From an uncultured Paracoccaceae bacterium (GTDB lineage Bacteria; Pseudomonadota; Alphaproteobacteria; Rhodobacterales; Rhodobacteraceae), in the NCBI GenBank assembly GCA_937146765.1, contig CAKZRP010000016.1, positions 1 through 64,000 of the forward strand: DNA of 64,000 nucleotides, read 5' to 3'. Under the pieces are notes generated by a model. That model saw only the letters and a program-made list of their open reading frames with translations. It was not told the DNA's origin and did not search any database. Both the position numbers and the translations under genes were made by a program. Positions 26,909 to 35,480 of the stretch are shown in pieces; positions within the stretch are counted from its first letter, which is position 1; every line of letters begins with the position of its first letter.

Positions 26909-27670
26909 TCAGCCTTGGCGGCGGAAGGTGAGGTAATGCGGGGTGCGCCCCTCGCGCAGGGCCTTTTGTTCATAGCGGGTGGAGATCCAGTCGCCCCAGG
27001 GTTGGCGCCAATCTTCCGGGCCTTCGGCGAGCCAGTCAAAGCCGGCCTTTGGCACCTCTTCTAGGGTCTGGCGCACATAGTCGGGGATGTCGGTGGCCAC
27101 CCGGAAGATCGCCCCGGGCTTCAGCGCGCGCGCCAGCGGGGCGAGATGGTCTTGGGTGACGAAACGGCGGCGGTGGTGGCGTGCCTTGGGCCAGGGGTCG
27201 GGATAGAGCAGGAAGGCGCGGCTGAGGCTTTGGGCCGGCAGCACATCCATCAGATGGCGCGCGTCGCCAGGGTGGACACGGATGTTCTCCACCCCCTCGC
27301 GGCGGATCTTGCCCAGAAGCATCGCCACCCCGTTCACGAAAGGCTCTGCACCGATGATGCCCACATCCGCGTGGGTTTGCGCCTGATGCACGATGTGCTC
27401 GCCACCGCCAAAGCCGACCTCGAGCCAGACCTCCTTGCCGCCAAACAGCGCCCCAAGGTCGAGGGGCGTGCGATCCGGGTTTTCTTCCCACTCCACCGCG
27501 CCGGGGCTGAGGCGTGGCAGCATCTCGTCAAGGTCGCGGATCTGGTTCGGCTTCAGTGTCTTGCCCTTGAAGCGGCCGTAGAAGTTGCGCCAGGGCGCGC
27601 CCGAGGCATGGGTGCCTTGGTCCTCGCTCGGGGCGGCGTCGGGGGTCGGGGCGGCGTCGTCGGAGATCAC
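26909..27670 (-). CDS. trmB: tRNA (guanine-N7-)-methyltransferase
   Basis: 253 residues, GTG start at 27670. Methylates G46 of tRNA using SAM. SAM site EVGFGGGEH, FVNGVAMLLGKI, and the catalytic/tRNA region LYPDPWPKARHHRRR(F)V are canonical. The N-terminal 25 residues (acidic, Ala/Pro-rich) are a non-conserved leader. Two genes downstream of metK, the source of its methyl donor. Confidence 0.96.
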   Translation of the reverse strand: MISDDAAPTPDAAPSEDQGTHASGAPWRNFYGRFKGKTLKPNQIRDLDEMLPRLSPGAVEWEENPDRTPLDLGALFGGKEVWLEVGFGGGEHIVHQAQTHADVGIIGAEPFVNGVAMLLGKIRREGVENIRVHPGDARHLMDVLPAQSLSRAFLLYPDPWPKARHHRRRFVTQDHLAPLARALKPGAIFRVATDIPDYVRQTLEEVPKAGFDWLAEGPEDWRQPWGDWISTRYEQKALREGRTPHYLTFRRQG

Positions 27671-27793
27671 GGGCGGCAGGTCCTCTGGGCTAGGGGTTGA
27701 GGCGGGCCGCCTCGCGGGGAAAAATCGCCGTCCCCTCTGCCGGAGAGCGACCGCGAGGTCAAGGCTCGACTGGCCAAGGCGCGCTGTATGGCC

Positions 27794-28456
27794 CTAGCGG
27801 GATTCTTCGCGCAGCACCCCGGCGGCCATGAGGCGCAGACGTGAGGGGTACCATTCATCGCCCGAGTCGACCTGCAAGGTCTCGATGGCAAACCCGGCTT
27901 CGACGCCGCGCTCGACCAGGTAGCTCAGGTAATCATACATCTCGCGCTGCGTGTCCTCGTAAATCCAGGACCCGAAATCGAAGGGCGTGTTCCAGCCCTG
28001 CCCCTCCCGTAGGTCCTCGTAATAGCTCTCAACCGAGTCCGGGCTCCAGGAGCGACGGTGAAAGCCGATCTTCGAGCCCAGCGTCATCCGCCGCCGGGCG
28101 CCGGCAAGAAAGATATCGACGCAGGCGCTGACACACTCGCCGTCCACCGTGGTGTTGAGCCCCACATCGGCGACGATCCAGGCGATTTCGGAACTGGCAT
28201 AGATGCTGCCGCCGCCGGAGTTGAGCTGCAGTTCCGTCACCTGCGGATTGGTCTGCAGGATCTCGCGGAAGCGGTCGATGTCTTCGGTGACGATTTCGCC
28301 GGGTTGATCTTCGTCGAGGTTTTCGGTGTCGAAATGAAGAACCTCGCCCCGGACCGTGAGCCGGGCGTCACCAGGGTCCAGTGCCAACACCGGAGTGGCG
28401 AGCGACAGGAGGGTCAGGGAGGCCGCAAGGCGCGCCTTCGGGAGAAACAATGTCAT
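27794..28456 (-). CDS. periplasmic ClpP-like (COG3904-type) protein
   Basis: 220 residues. I prefer ATG 28456 (AAGGA 9 nt upstream) over an in-frame TTG at 28465. Signal peptide ends TPVLA. The core LQLNSGGGSIYASSEIAWIVADVGLNTTV ... CVSACVDIFLAGARRRMTLGSKIGFHR is the ClpP/crotonase-like pattern: oxyanion-loop glycines, candidate nucleophile Ser110 in C-x-S-A-C, and His133. The two Cys flanking the Ser could form a disulfide. A periplasmic serine protease is plausible; no activity is established. Located between metK and trmB. Confidence 0.75.
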   Translation of the reverse strand: MTLFLPKARLAASLTLLSLATPVLALDPGDARLTVRGEVLHFDTENLDEDQPGEIVTEDIDRFREILQTNPQVTELQLNSGGGSIYASSEIAWIVADVGLNTTVDGECVSACVDIFLAGARRRMTLGSKIGFHRRSWSPDSVESYYEDLREGQGWNTPFDFGSWIYEDTQREMYDYLSYLVERGVEAGFAIETLQVDSGDEWYPSRLRLMAAGVLREESR

Positions 28457-28537
28457 GGTGTTCAATCCTTGAGGTAACGCCTGAGGTTTTCATACCGTTT
28501 AGGCAGCCTTCGGGACCAGCCTCTTCTGCTGCTCCCA

Positions 28538-28562
28538 AAAAGGTCACAGGCGCTGACCTTTT
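28538..28562. terminator. bidirectional hairpin terminator
   Basis: Arms AAAAGGTCA (28538-28546) and TGACCTTTT (28554-28562), 7-nt loop; T-runs on both exits. On the minus strand it is a second stop behind metK. Confidence 0.65.
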
Positions 28563-28580
28563 GTTTCGCGCGCGAAACAA
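28561..28580. promoter_or_regulatory. 20-bp perfect palindrome upstream of the ClpP-like gene
   Basis: TTGTTTCGCGCGCGAAACAA is identical to its reverse complement over all 20 bases and sits 105 nt before the ClpP-like gene. Without a spacer loop it suits a dimeric protein better than an RNA hairpin. Its regulator is unknown. Confidence 0.5.
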
Positions 28581-28742
28581 TGCGGCAGCAAGGGTGCTGG
28601 ATTTGTTGCACATGCCCCGGAGAGAACCGCAGGCCGACATGGCAAAGAGTGGCAAGTAGGGCCGCAAAGCTGACCTGTCTTGCTTCGGCCTAGGTGCGGC
28701 GCACAGGCGCCAACTTTCGGTTCCTGAGCCCCGGATCCGAAA

Positions 28743-28764
28743 AGGGCGGAATTTCTCCCGCCCT
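28743..28764 (-). terminator. Rho-independent terminator of metK
   Basis: Arms AGGGCGG (28743-28749) and CCGCCCT (28758-28764); the minus strand continues with TTTT. It lies 30 nt after the metK stop. Confidence 0.65.
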
Positions 28765-28793
28765 CAATCGGTCATGGCCCTGGGCCTCGGCGC

Positions 28794-29975
28794 TCAGACT
28801 GCCGCCTTCAGAGCATCGATCAGATCGGTGCGTTCCCAAGAGAAGCCGCCGTCGGCTTCTGGCGCGCGGCCGAAGTGACCATAGGCGGCGGTGCGCTGGT
28901 AGATCGGCTTGTTGAGCCCGAGGTGGGTGCGGATGCCCCGCGGGGTGAGGTCCATGCAGGCTCGCACGGCCTTCTCGATCTGTTCATCCGGCACATTGCC
29001 GCTGTCATGGGTGTTCACGTAGATCGAGAGGGGAGCCGCGACGCCGATGGCGTAGGACAGCTGCAACGTGCATTTGTTGGCAAGGCCCGCGGCCACCACG
29101 TTCTTGGCCAGATAGCGCGCCGCATAGGCGGCGGAACGGTCGACCTTGGTCGGATCCTTGCCGGAGAAGGCACCACCGCCATGGGGGGCGGCACCGCCAT
29201 AGGTATCCACGATGATCTTGCGCCCGGTAAGGCCCGCGTCACCATCGGGGCCGCCGATCACGAATTTGCCGGTCGGGTTCACATGCCAGACGGTATTGGC
29301 GGTCAGCCAGCCCTCCGGCAGGGTTTCGCGGATATAGGGCTCCACGATGGCGCGGATGTCAGCCGAGGTCAGCGTCTCATCCAGATGCTGGGTCGACAGC
29401 ACCAGCGAGGTCACCTCGACCGGCTTGCCGTTTTCATAGCGCACCGAGATCTGCGATTTGGCATCCGGGCCAAGGGTCGGCTCGGTGCCGCTCTTGCGCA
29501 CTTCGGCAAGGCGGCGCAGGATCGCATGGGAGAACTGGATCGGCGCAGGCATCAGCGCCTCGGTCTCGTCGGTGGCAAAGCCGAACATGATGCCCTGATC
29601 GCCGGCGCCCTCGTCCTTGCCTTCGGCCGCATTCACGCCTTGGGCGATATGGGCCGATTGCTCGTGCAGCAGGTTGGTGATTTCCACCGTCTCGTGGTGG
29701 AACTTGTCCTGCTCATAACCGATATCCTTGATGCAGGCACGGGTGATCTCGTCGATCTTGCCCATGTAGTCTTTCAGCTTGTCCTTGTCGCTGAGACCGA
29801 CCTCGCCGCCGATCACCACGCGGTTGGTGGTGGCAAAGGTCTCGGCGGCGACGCGGGCTTCCGGCTCCTCCGCCAGGAAGGCATCGAGAACGGCATCGGA
29901 AATGCGGTCGCAGACCTTATCCGGATGGCCCTCGGAAACGGATTCCGAGGTGAAGGTGTAATTCGTGCGGCTCAT
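28794..29975 (-). CDS. metK: S-adenosylmethionine synthetase
   Basis: 393 residues. Makes SAM from methionine and [24 protein letters not shown] (residues about 13-33), GEVGLSDKD-type loop, [10 protein letters not shown] and [19 protein letters not shown] (metal and phosphate binding) are intact, and the C-terminus [15 protein letters not shown] is complete. Controlled by the SAM/SAH riboswitch directly upstream, so high SAM would block translation initiation. Confidence 0.98.
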   Translation of the reverse strand: MSRTNYTFTSESVSEGHPDKVCDRISDAVLDAFLAEEPEARVAAETFATTNRVVIGGEVGLSDKDKLKDYMGKIDEITRACIKDIGYEQDKFHHETVEITNLLHEQSAHIAQGVNAAEGKDEGAGDQGIMFGFATDETEALMPAPIQFSHAILRRLAEVRKSGTEPTLGPDAKSQISVRYENGKPVEVTSLVLSTQHLDETLTSADIRAIVEPYIRETLPEGWLTANTVWHVNPTGKFVIGGPDGDAGLTGRKIIVDTYGGAAPHGGGAFSGKDPTKVDRSAAYAARYLAKNVVAAGLANKCTLQLSYAIGVAAPLSIYVNTHDSGNVPDEQIEKAVRACMDLTPRGIRTHLGLNKPIYQRTAAYGHFGRAPEADGGFSWERTDLIDALKAAV

Positions 29976-29983
29976 GTGAGAAG

Positions 29984-30030
29984 TGCTCCATTAGGGATCA
30001 GATCGCCACGCCAGGAAGCCGTTGTGGCGA
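29984..30030 (-). ncRNA. SAM/SAH riboswitch in the metK leader
   Basis: Minus strand: a stem CGCCAC/GTGGCG (30022-30029 side pairs with 30003-30008) enclosing AACGGCTTCCTGG, then a linker and TAATGGAGCA (29984-29993) only 8 nt before the metK ATG. The conserved loop AACGGCTTCCTG and the distal ATGGAGCA, which contains the ribosome site and pairs back as a pseudoknot, are hallmarks of the SAM/SAH class described in Rhodobacterales upstream of metK. Ligand binding would hide the GGAG and repress translation. Confidence 0.9.
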
Positions 30031-30086
30031 CAATCGGGACGCCCAATGCGTCCGCTGATATCTGGTCAATGTATGACATCGACCGG

Positions 30087-31598
30087 TTAAGCAAGTGTTC
30101 GCGGCGGCTTTCTCCAAAAAAATCTCCGCCCCGTGGCCGCAAGAAGGCCCAGCAGGATCAGAAACACCGGCCAGTCGCCGCTGCGACTGTAGAGCGTCGG
30201 CGGCAAGGCTCCGGGCAGGGCCGTGTCGATATAGCCTGCCTCGCCGAGCGCCAGGCTGTCGAGGATACGTCCGCGGGCATCGATCACCGCGGTAACGCCG
30301 GTATTGGCGGCCCGCAACATCGGCAGCCCCTGTTCTGCAGCGCGCAGCTGGGCCTGCACCAGGTGCTGATAGGGGCCGGAATAGGTGCCGAACCAACCGT
30401 CATTGGTGATCAAGACCAGAAAATCAGCACGCTGCGGCGCGGCGTTCACATCCTGGGCAAAGACGCCTTCGTAGCAGATCAGCGGCAGCGCCCGGCCTAC
30501 CGTAGTCTCCATGAGGCGGCGGTCCGCGCCGGGCGCATAGCCACCGGAGGCGCGTGCGGCGAGGCCTGAAATGCCAAACCGCTGCCAAAGGCTCGGGAAA
30601 GGCATGTATTCGCCAAAGGGGACCAAATGCACCTTGTCATAGATCTGTAGCACCTCGCCTTCGGCGCTCATCACCACGGCAGAGTTCATGTAGCGACCGT
30701 TTTCCTCTCGCTGGATCCCGTAGAGCAACTCCGCGCCCCGGGTTGCGAACAAGAGCTCGGAGGTCAGCTCGTCCATGTAATTCTGCAAGGTTGGAATCGC
30801 TGTTTCCGGCCAGATGACGAGATCCGGCCGACCGCCCTCTGCGGTGGGTTCTGCGGTGTATTCCAGCATCCGTTGCAGGAAAACCCAACGCTTCTCCGGC
30901 AACCATTTCTCCTTCTGCGGCGCATTGGGTTGCACAAGACGTACGACCTGTGCGCCCTCTGCCCCGGGTTCCGCAGGCGCAAGGCTCAAGGCGCCCGCCA
31001 GGAGCACGGCTGCCCCCGGCGCCACCAGCAGAAGCGGGCGCTGCCGGACAAGAGCAAGGGGCAGAAAGGCCAGCAGCAGCAACAGCGCAACCCCATGTGT
31101 CCCAAGATAGGGTACCAGATCCAGTGCAAGGTCCCGCGGCAGGGCGAGTTGCGCCAGCCCGGCCCAGGGAAAACCGGTGAGCACATAGGCCCGCGCCAGC
31201 TCCGCCAGTCCCCAGGTCGCGATCAGCGCCCAGATCCTTGCCTCGCCCGACGCCAGCCGCGCCGCAGCCCAGAAGGCCAGCGCCCAGAACAGGGCCAGCC
31301 CCGCGGCCATGCCGACCAGCGCAAAGGGGGCCATCCAGCCATAGGCCTCGGCATCGACCTGAAAGGGCTCCATGATCCAGGCGAGACCAAAGGCAAAATA
31401 CCCCAGCCCGAACAACCAGCCGAGCCAGCCCGCGCGCGTCGCGGTCTGCACGCGCAGGACCATCGCCGCCACGACCACCAGCGCCAAGGGCGCCGCCCAG
31501 AGGGCCGAGACGGGCGCCAGCCCCTGCGCCATCAGCGCACCCGCGCCAAACCACAGCCCATAAAGGCCGAGACGCGACAGCGCGGTCAGAAAACTCAT
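30087..31598 (-). CDS. lnt: apolipoprotein N-acyltransferase
   Basis: 503 residues: about seven N-terminal membrane helices, a periplasmic nitrilase-like domain and a last helix (FLILLGLLAATG). Adds the third acyl chain to lipoproteins. Catalytic Glu in WPETAIP, Lys in YDKVHLVPFGEYMP, Cys in PLICYEGVF; WFGTYSGPYQHL also conserved. Its ATG overlaps the corC stop (ATGA), so it is coupled to corC. Confidence 0.96.
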   Translation of the reverse strand: MSFLTALSRLGLYGLWFGAGALMAQGLAPVSALWAAPLALVVVAAMVLRVQTATRAGWLGWLFGLGYFAFGLAWIMEPFQVDAEAYGWMAPFALVGMAAGLALFWALAFWAAARLASGEARIWALIATWGLAELARAYVLTGFPWAGLAQLALPRDLALDLVPYLGTHGVALLLLLAFLPLALVRQRPLLLVAPGAAVLLAGALSLAPAEPGAEGAQVVRLVQPNAPQKEKWLPEKRWVFLQRMLEYTAEPTAEGGRPDLVIWPETAIPTLQNYMDELTSELLFATRGAELLYGIQREENGRYMNSAVVMSAEGEVLQIYDKVHLVPFGEYMPFPSLWQRFGISGLAARASGGYAPGADRRLMETTVGRALPLICYEGVFAQDVNAAPQRADFLVLITNDGWFGTYSGPYQHLVQAQLRAAEQGLPMLRAANTGVTAVIDARGRILDSLALGEAGYIDTALPGALPPTLYSRSGDWPVFLILLGLLAATGRRFFWRKPPRTLA

Positions 31599-32497
31599 TC
31601 GGCAGCGACACCCGGCATACGCACCCTGAGCCGCTTGATGCGGCGGGGGTCGGCGTCGATCACCTCGAACTCGGGCCCCTCGGGATGCTGGATCACCTCG
31701 CCCCGCGCCGGCACCCGGCCCGACAGCATGAAGACCAGTCCGCCCAGCGTATCGATCTCCTCGCCGTCCACATCCTCGTGGCGGGTCAGCGGGATGCCGA
31801 TCTCGCTTTCGAACTCGCTCAGCGGCGTGCGCGCCTGCGCCACGTAACAGCCGGGTTTTTCCTGCACCCAGGTCTGATCCTCGCCGCTGTCATGTTCGTC
31901 CTCGATCTCGCCGACCACCTGTTCGATCAGGTCCTCGATCGTCAGCAAACCATCGACACCGCCGTATTCGTCGATCACCAGCGCCATATGGCGCCGTTCC
32001 GCCTGCATCTTGGTCAGCAACACGCCAATCGGCATCGAGGGCGGCACAAACAGCAAGGGGCGCAACATATGGGCGAGGTCAAATTCCTCGTTGTCGCAAT
32101 CGAACCCGTAGGTGAGCGCAAAATCCTTCAGGTGGACAAAACCCAGCGGCGTGTCCAGCGTGCCCTCGTAGACAGGTATCCGGGTGAAGCCGGAGGACCG
32201 GAACATCTGCACCAGTTCCTCGCGGGAGATCGAGACCGGCACCGCGTCGATCTCGGCGGTCGGGATGGCCACATCCTCGACCCTTAGGCGGCGAAGGTTC
32301 ATCATGCCCGGAGGCGGGTCCGCGAGAATTTCATCCGTGCCCCTATCAGACACCTGATCCTCACCGGTCTGGGAGAAACTCCCAAAAATCTTGCTCAGGA
32401 AACCGGGAGTGTCACTCCCGTTCGCTCGATCGTCTTCCGTCTCAAATCCCTGCAGCGCGCCATGCGCTGCGTTAGAACTGCCTTCTATGTCGCCCAT
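31595..32497 (-). CDS. corC: CorC/HlyC-type CBS-domain protein
   Basis: 300 residues from ATG 32497 (an in-frame start at 32569 would overlap ybeY). A variable 75-residue leader, then paired CBS domains: VEDVAIPTAEIDAVP, FTRIPVYEGTLDTPLGFVHLKD, PPSMPIGVLLTKMQAERRHMALVIDEYGGVDGLLTIEDLIEQVVGEIEDEHD, then the CorC_HlyC FAD-like domain (DTLGGLVFMLSGRVPARGE). No membrane domain. Associated with Mg/Co efflux; fixed partner of ybeY and lnt. Confidence 0.93.
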   Translation of the reverse strand: MGDIEGSSNAAHGALQGFETEDDRANGSDTPGFLSKIFGSFSQTGEDQVSDRGTDEILADPPPGMMNLRRLRVEDVAIPTAEIDAVPVSISREELVQMFRSSGFTRIPVYEGTLDTPLGFVHLKDFALTYGFDCDNEEFDLAHMLRPLLFVPPSMPIGVLLTKMQAERRHMALVIDEYGGVDGLLTIEDLIEQVVGEIEDEHDSGEDQTWVQEKPGCYVAQARTPLSEFESEIGIPLTRHEDVDGEEIDTLGGLVFMLSGRVPARGEVIQHPEGPEFEVIDADPRRIKRLRVRMPGVAAE

Positions 32498-32519
32498 CGT
32501 TCCGTTCCAATAAGGCCAG

Positions 32520-33032
32520 TCACGGCCCGTCCTCAATGATATATGGGTCAGCAATACCCAGTTTGCCAAGTATGCCGACTTCCAAAGTTTCCATCACCGT
32601 GGCGTCGCCGTCACGGATGTGATCATACCCCAAAAGATGCAAGGTTCCATGAACAAGCAGATGGCGGATGTGATGCGCAGGCTCTTTTCCGCCCGCCGCC
32701 GCCTCCGCCATGCAGGTGTCATAGGAGATCGCGATATCGCCCAGCGCCGCATCACCCATGAAATCCATCTCCGGAGGGAAGGGTGTGCCGCCTTCTTCCT
32801 CGGCAGCGAGCTCCTGCGCCGGCCAGCTCAACACATTGGTCGGGCTTGCTTTCTCGCGAAACTCCGCATTGAGCTCGGCAATTCGCGCATCGTCACAGCC
32901 GAGCACCGTGACCTCCCAATCCTCACCCGACAGCTCCAGCCAGTCGAGCACCGCCGCCACCGCAACGTTTGCGTGGTTTTTCAGCGCCGCGGCGTCCCAG
33001 CGCCCATCTTCGATCACAACATCCAGTATCAT
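32520..33032 (-). CDS. ybeY: endoribonuclease YbeY
   Basis: 170 residues. Zinc-dependent RNase needed for 16S rRNA 3' maturation and ribosome quality control. Metal motif HLLVHGTLHLLGYDH near residue 128-142 has all three His; REKASPTNVLSWP is the conserved loop. Central insertion (ELAAEEEGGTPFPPEMDFMG) is common in this order. Part of phoH-ybeY-corC-lnt. Confidence 0.96.
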   Translation of the reverse strand: MILDVVIEDGRWDAAALKNHANVAVAAVLDWLELSGEDWEVTVLGCDDARIAELNAEFREKASPTNVLSWPAQELAAEEEGGTPFPPEMDFMGDAALGDIAISYDTCMAEAAAGGKEPAHHIRHLLVHGTLHLLGYDHIRDGDATVMETLEVGILGKLGIADPYIIEDGP

Positions 33033-33112
33033 GCTGCCGCCTTAGCTTGACCTCGCGCGAAAAAAAAGGCCCCTTCTGCGCCAGTGCCCGCCGCGTGATA
33101 GGACTGCCTGCA

Positions 33113-33592
33113 ATGCCCCAGACCCTCGACATCCGCCCGACCGACCCCAACAGCGCAGCAATCCGCCCGCTGCTGGCCGCCCATCTGGCTCATACTTCCG
33201 AGACCAGTACCCCCGAGGCCTGCCACGCCCTTGACCTTGCCGGACTTCAAGCACCGGAGATCCGCTTCTTTGCCGCTTTTGACGGCGAAACCGCACTGGG
33301 ATGCGGCGCGCTCAAGGATCTGGGACAGGGTCGGATGGAGGTGAAATCGGTGCATGTCGCCGCCGCCGCGCGGGGACGCGGCATTGCAAGGACGCTGATG
33401 CTGGCGCTGCACGAGGTGGCCCGGGCCGCAAACACCCGCGAGATCCTGCTGGAAACGGGCTCGGAGATCCTGCCGCCCTTCGACGCCGCCCGTGCGCTCT
33501 ATGAAAGCCTCGGCTATAGCTATTGCGGTCCCTTCGGCGACTACAATGCGCATCCCGAAAGCGCCTTCATGCGGCTCGCCCTGGCAGACTGA
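33113..33592 (+). CDS. GNAT-family N-acetyltransferase
   Basis: 159 residues from ATG 33113. Acetyl-CoA site VKSVHVAAAARGRGIARTLMLAL (the R/Q-x-x-G-x-G/A loop is ARGRGIA) and a C-terminal ARALYESLGYSYCGPFGDY typical of GNAT proteins of the small amino-acid or antibiotic acetylating type. Substrate unknown. It is the only plus-strand gene in this block and splits phoH from ybeY. Confidence 0.9.
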   Translation: MPQTLDIRPTDPNSAAIRPLLAAHLAHTSETSTPEACHALDLAGLQAPEIRFFAAFDGETALGCGALKDLGQGRMEVKSVHVAAAARGRGIARTLMLALHEVARAANTREILLETGSEILPPFDAARALYESLGYSYCGPFGDYNAHPESAFMRLALAD

Positions 33593-33686
33593 CCGCCCTT
33601 CATCTTTCCCCCAATCCTCTCGCCGAAGGCGTCCAGATCCGCCGCCCCCACCACCCGTCGCGGCAGGGGCGCGCGATCTAGCACCA

Positions 33687-34700
33687 TCAGGCGTGCGGCT
33701 CATCCGCCTCATAGGCCTCGATGATCGCCGCCACCAGCGGGTGACGCACCACATCCTTGGCGGTGAAGTAGTTGAAGGAAATCTTCGGGATCGCCTTCAA
33801 CAACCGCTCCGCATCCGCCAGCCCCGAGGCGACACCGCGCGGCAGGTCGATCTGGGTGCGGTCGCCGGTGATCACCATGCGCGACCCCTCGCCCAACCGG
33901 GTGAGGAACATCTTCATCTGCATGGTGGTGGCGTTCTGGGCCTCGTCGAGAACCACAAAGGCATTGGACAGGGTCCGTCCACGCATGAAGGCCAGGGGCG
34001 CGATCTCGATGGTTTTTTCTTCCTTCAGTTTCGCGAGCTGCTTGCCGGGCAGGAAGTCGTTCAGCGCGTCATAGAGCGGCTGCATATAAGGGTCGACCTT
34101 CTCTTCCTGAGTGCCAGGGAGGAAGCCCAGACGCTCGCCCGCCTCGACGGCGGGACGGCAGAGGATGATCTTGTCAACGTGGCCCTGGATGAACATCGAC
34201 ACGCCCACGGCCACCGCAAGATAGGTCTTGCCAGTACCGGCGGGACCAATGCCAAAGGCCATCTCGTGCTCAAACAGGTTCTTCACATAGGCTTTTTGCG
34301 CGTCGGTGCGCGGCTCCACCAGCTTCTTGCGGGTCTTGATCTCGACCTTGCCGCCCGAAAACATCTCGAGCTGGCTAGCCGGTCCGCTGCTATCTTCGTC
34401 GGAGCGATCCAGCCGCAACTCGCGGTCGATATCGGCCAGCGCCACCGGACGCCCCCCCTCGAGTCGCTCGTAGAGAACTTCAAGCAGTTCGGCGGCATGT
34501 TGCGCCAGATCAGGATCTCCATGCACGATCAGCTGGTTGCCCCGGCGGATGATCTGTACGCCGACGCGCTGTTCGATCTCGGCCAGATTGCGATCGAACT
34601 CGCCGCACAGCTCGATCAGAAGTCGGTTGTCAGGAAATTCCAGCAGCACTCCGGGTGCTGGGGCGTGCTCGGTGGACGGGGGCAGAACACTTGTGGCCAA
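33687..34700 (-). CDS. PhoH-family ATPase (YbeZ)
   Basis: 337 residues with TTG start at 34700, supported by AGGAG 7 nt upstream. N-terminal KH-like region (about 20-80), then a P-loop: GIGPAGTGKTYLAVAVG (Walker A), FVVLDEAQNATTMQMKMFLTRLGEGSRMVITGD (Walker B and following motif), RGVASGLADAERLL. PhoH-like proteins are predicted RNA helicase/ATPases that act with YbeY. Confidence 0.94.
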   Translation of the reverse strand: MATSVLPPSTEHAPAPGVLLEFPDNRLLIELCGEFDRNLAEIEQRVGVQIIRRGNQLIVHGDPDLAQHAAELLEVLYERLEGGRPVALADIDRELRLDRSDEDSSGPASQLEMFSGGKVEIKTRKKLVEPRTDAQKAYVKNLFEHEMAFGIGPAGTGKTYLAVAVGVSMFIQGHVDKIILCRPAVEAGERLGFLPGTQEEKVDPYMQPLYDALNDFLPGKQLAKLKEEKTIEIAPLAFMRGRTLSNAFVVLDEAQNATTMQMKMFLTRLGEGSRMVITGDRTQIDLPRGVASGLADAERLLKAIPKISFNYFTAKDVVRHPLVAAIIEAYEADEPHA

Positions 34701-35161
34701 ACGGCTCTCCTGTCTTGATATTGCCCCCTCAGTCTGCCCCTCCCCGCGTGTCGGCGCAAGGGTCGCGGCAGAGTGGGCCCTGCAATTTCACGCAACTGAA
34801 ACAATAACCGGGCATTCCGCTGCCGATCTCCAATCCGCGTGAGCGCCGCCTTGCCAGCCAGGGCGTCCCCTGTCACACTTGCGCCGCAACCGGCTGGTCG
34901 CCCTTCTTGCCGCCACCCTAGGGTTTGCCCGCTGCCAGAGGCCCGCGCCACGACCAGCGCCTTTTCCCGGTGCTGCATCAAGGAATTCCCCAACCCGGGT
35001 GCGGAAGCCAGATCCTGAACCACTCAGCCAGCCATGCCTACCGGATCACGTCGCCTTGGTGTCGGGCGGAGCAGGGTCACAGGGTCACCACGTCCGGGCA
35101 AAGCAGAAACGGGCAGCCCTTAAGGCCGCCCGCTTCACATCCGTCCCATCGGCAAGACCGC
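34701..35161. other. intergenic region upstream of phoH
   Basis: 461 bases without a supported gene. Near its far end an inverted repeat CGGGCAGCC/GGCCGCCCG (35110-35132, one mismatch), with TTTCTGCTTT after it on the minus strand, probably terminates the lipoprotein/OmpA unit. The phoH promoter must lie here but I cannot pick it with confidence. Confidence 0.45.
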
Positions 35162-35467
35162 TCAGAGATAGTCTGGCAAGGTGGTGCCCGTCTTGAACGG
35201 CCCGGTCGCGGTGTTCCTGGGCAATTCGCTGTTACAGACCGGCTTGCCGTCCGGAGTGCGGCGCAGGTCCAGGTAGCCTTCGACGCCATCGTCGATGATC
35301 CAGTGCTCGCACCCCTGCGGATCGACCCAGATGCCGGCGGTCATGTTGGACAGGTCGCCCTTGCCGCCGTCAAAGATGTTCTGGTCACGGGTCTTGTCGG
35401 CGATATCGCCGCAGGCCGAAACAGCGGCAACGAGGCCCAGCGCTGCGGTGGCTTTCAGAAACGTCAT
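35162..35467 (-). CDS. small lipoprotein with a WVDPxGCEHW domain
   Basis: 101 residues from ATG 35467 (AAGGAG upstream). Lipobox VSAC (Cys19). Residues 46-78 (IWVDPQGCEHWIIDDGVEGY, then TPDGKPVC) are nearly the same as a segment of the upstream OmpA-family gene: 24 of 33 positions identical, no gaps, both Cys conserved. The domain is unknown to me. The two genes are 13 nt apart and surely one transcript, so this looks like an outer-membrane partner derived by partial duplication. Confidence 0.75.
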   Translation of the reverse strand: MTFLKATAALGLVAAVSACGDIADKTRDQNIFDGGKGDLSNMTAGIWVDPQGCEHWIIDDGVEGYLDLRRTPDGKPVCNSELPRNTATGPFKTGTTLPDYL

Positions 35468-35480
35468 GTGGAAACTCTCC

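Larger units (their letters stand above)
28457..28793. other. metK downstream region
   Basis: 337 bases without a gene. It holds the metK terminator (28743-28764), a second hairpin (28538-28562) and a 20-bp palindrome (28561-28580), listed separately. Confidence 0.5.
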
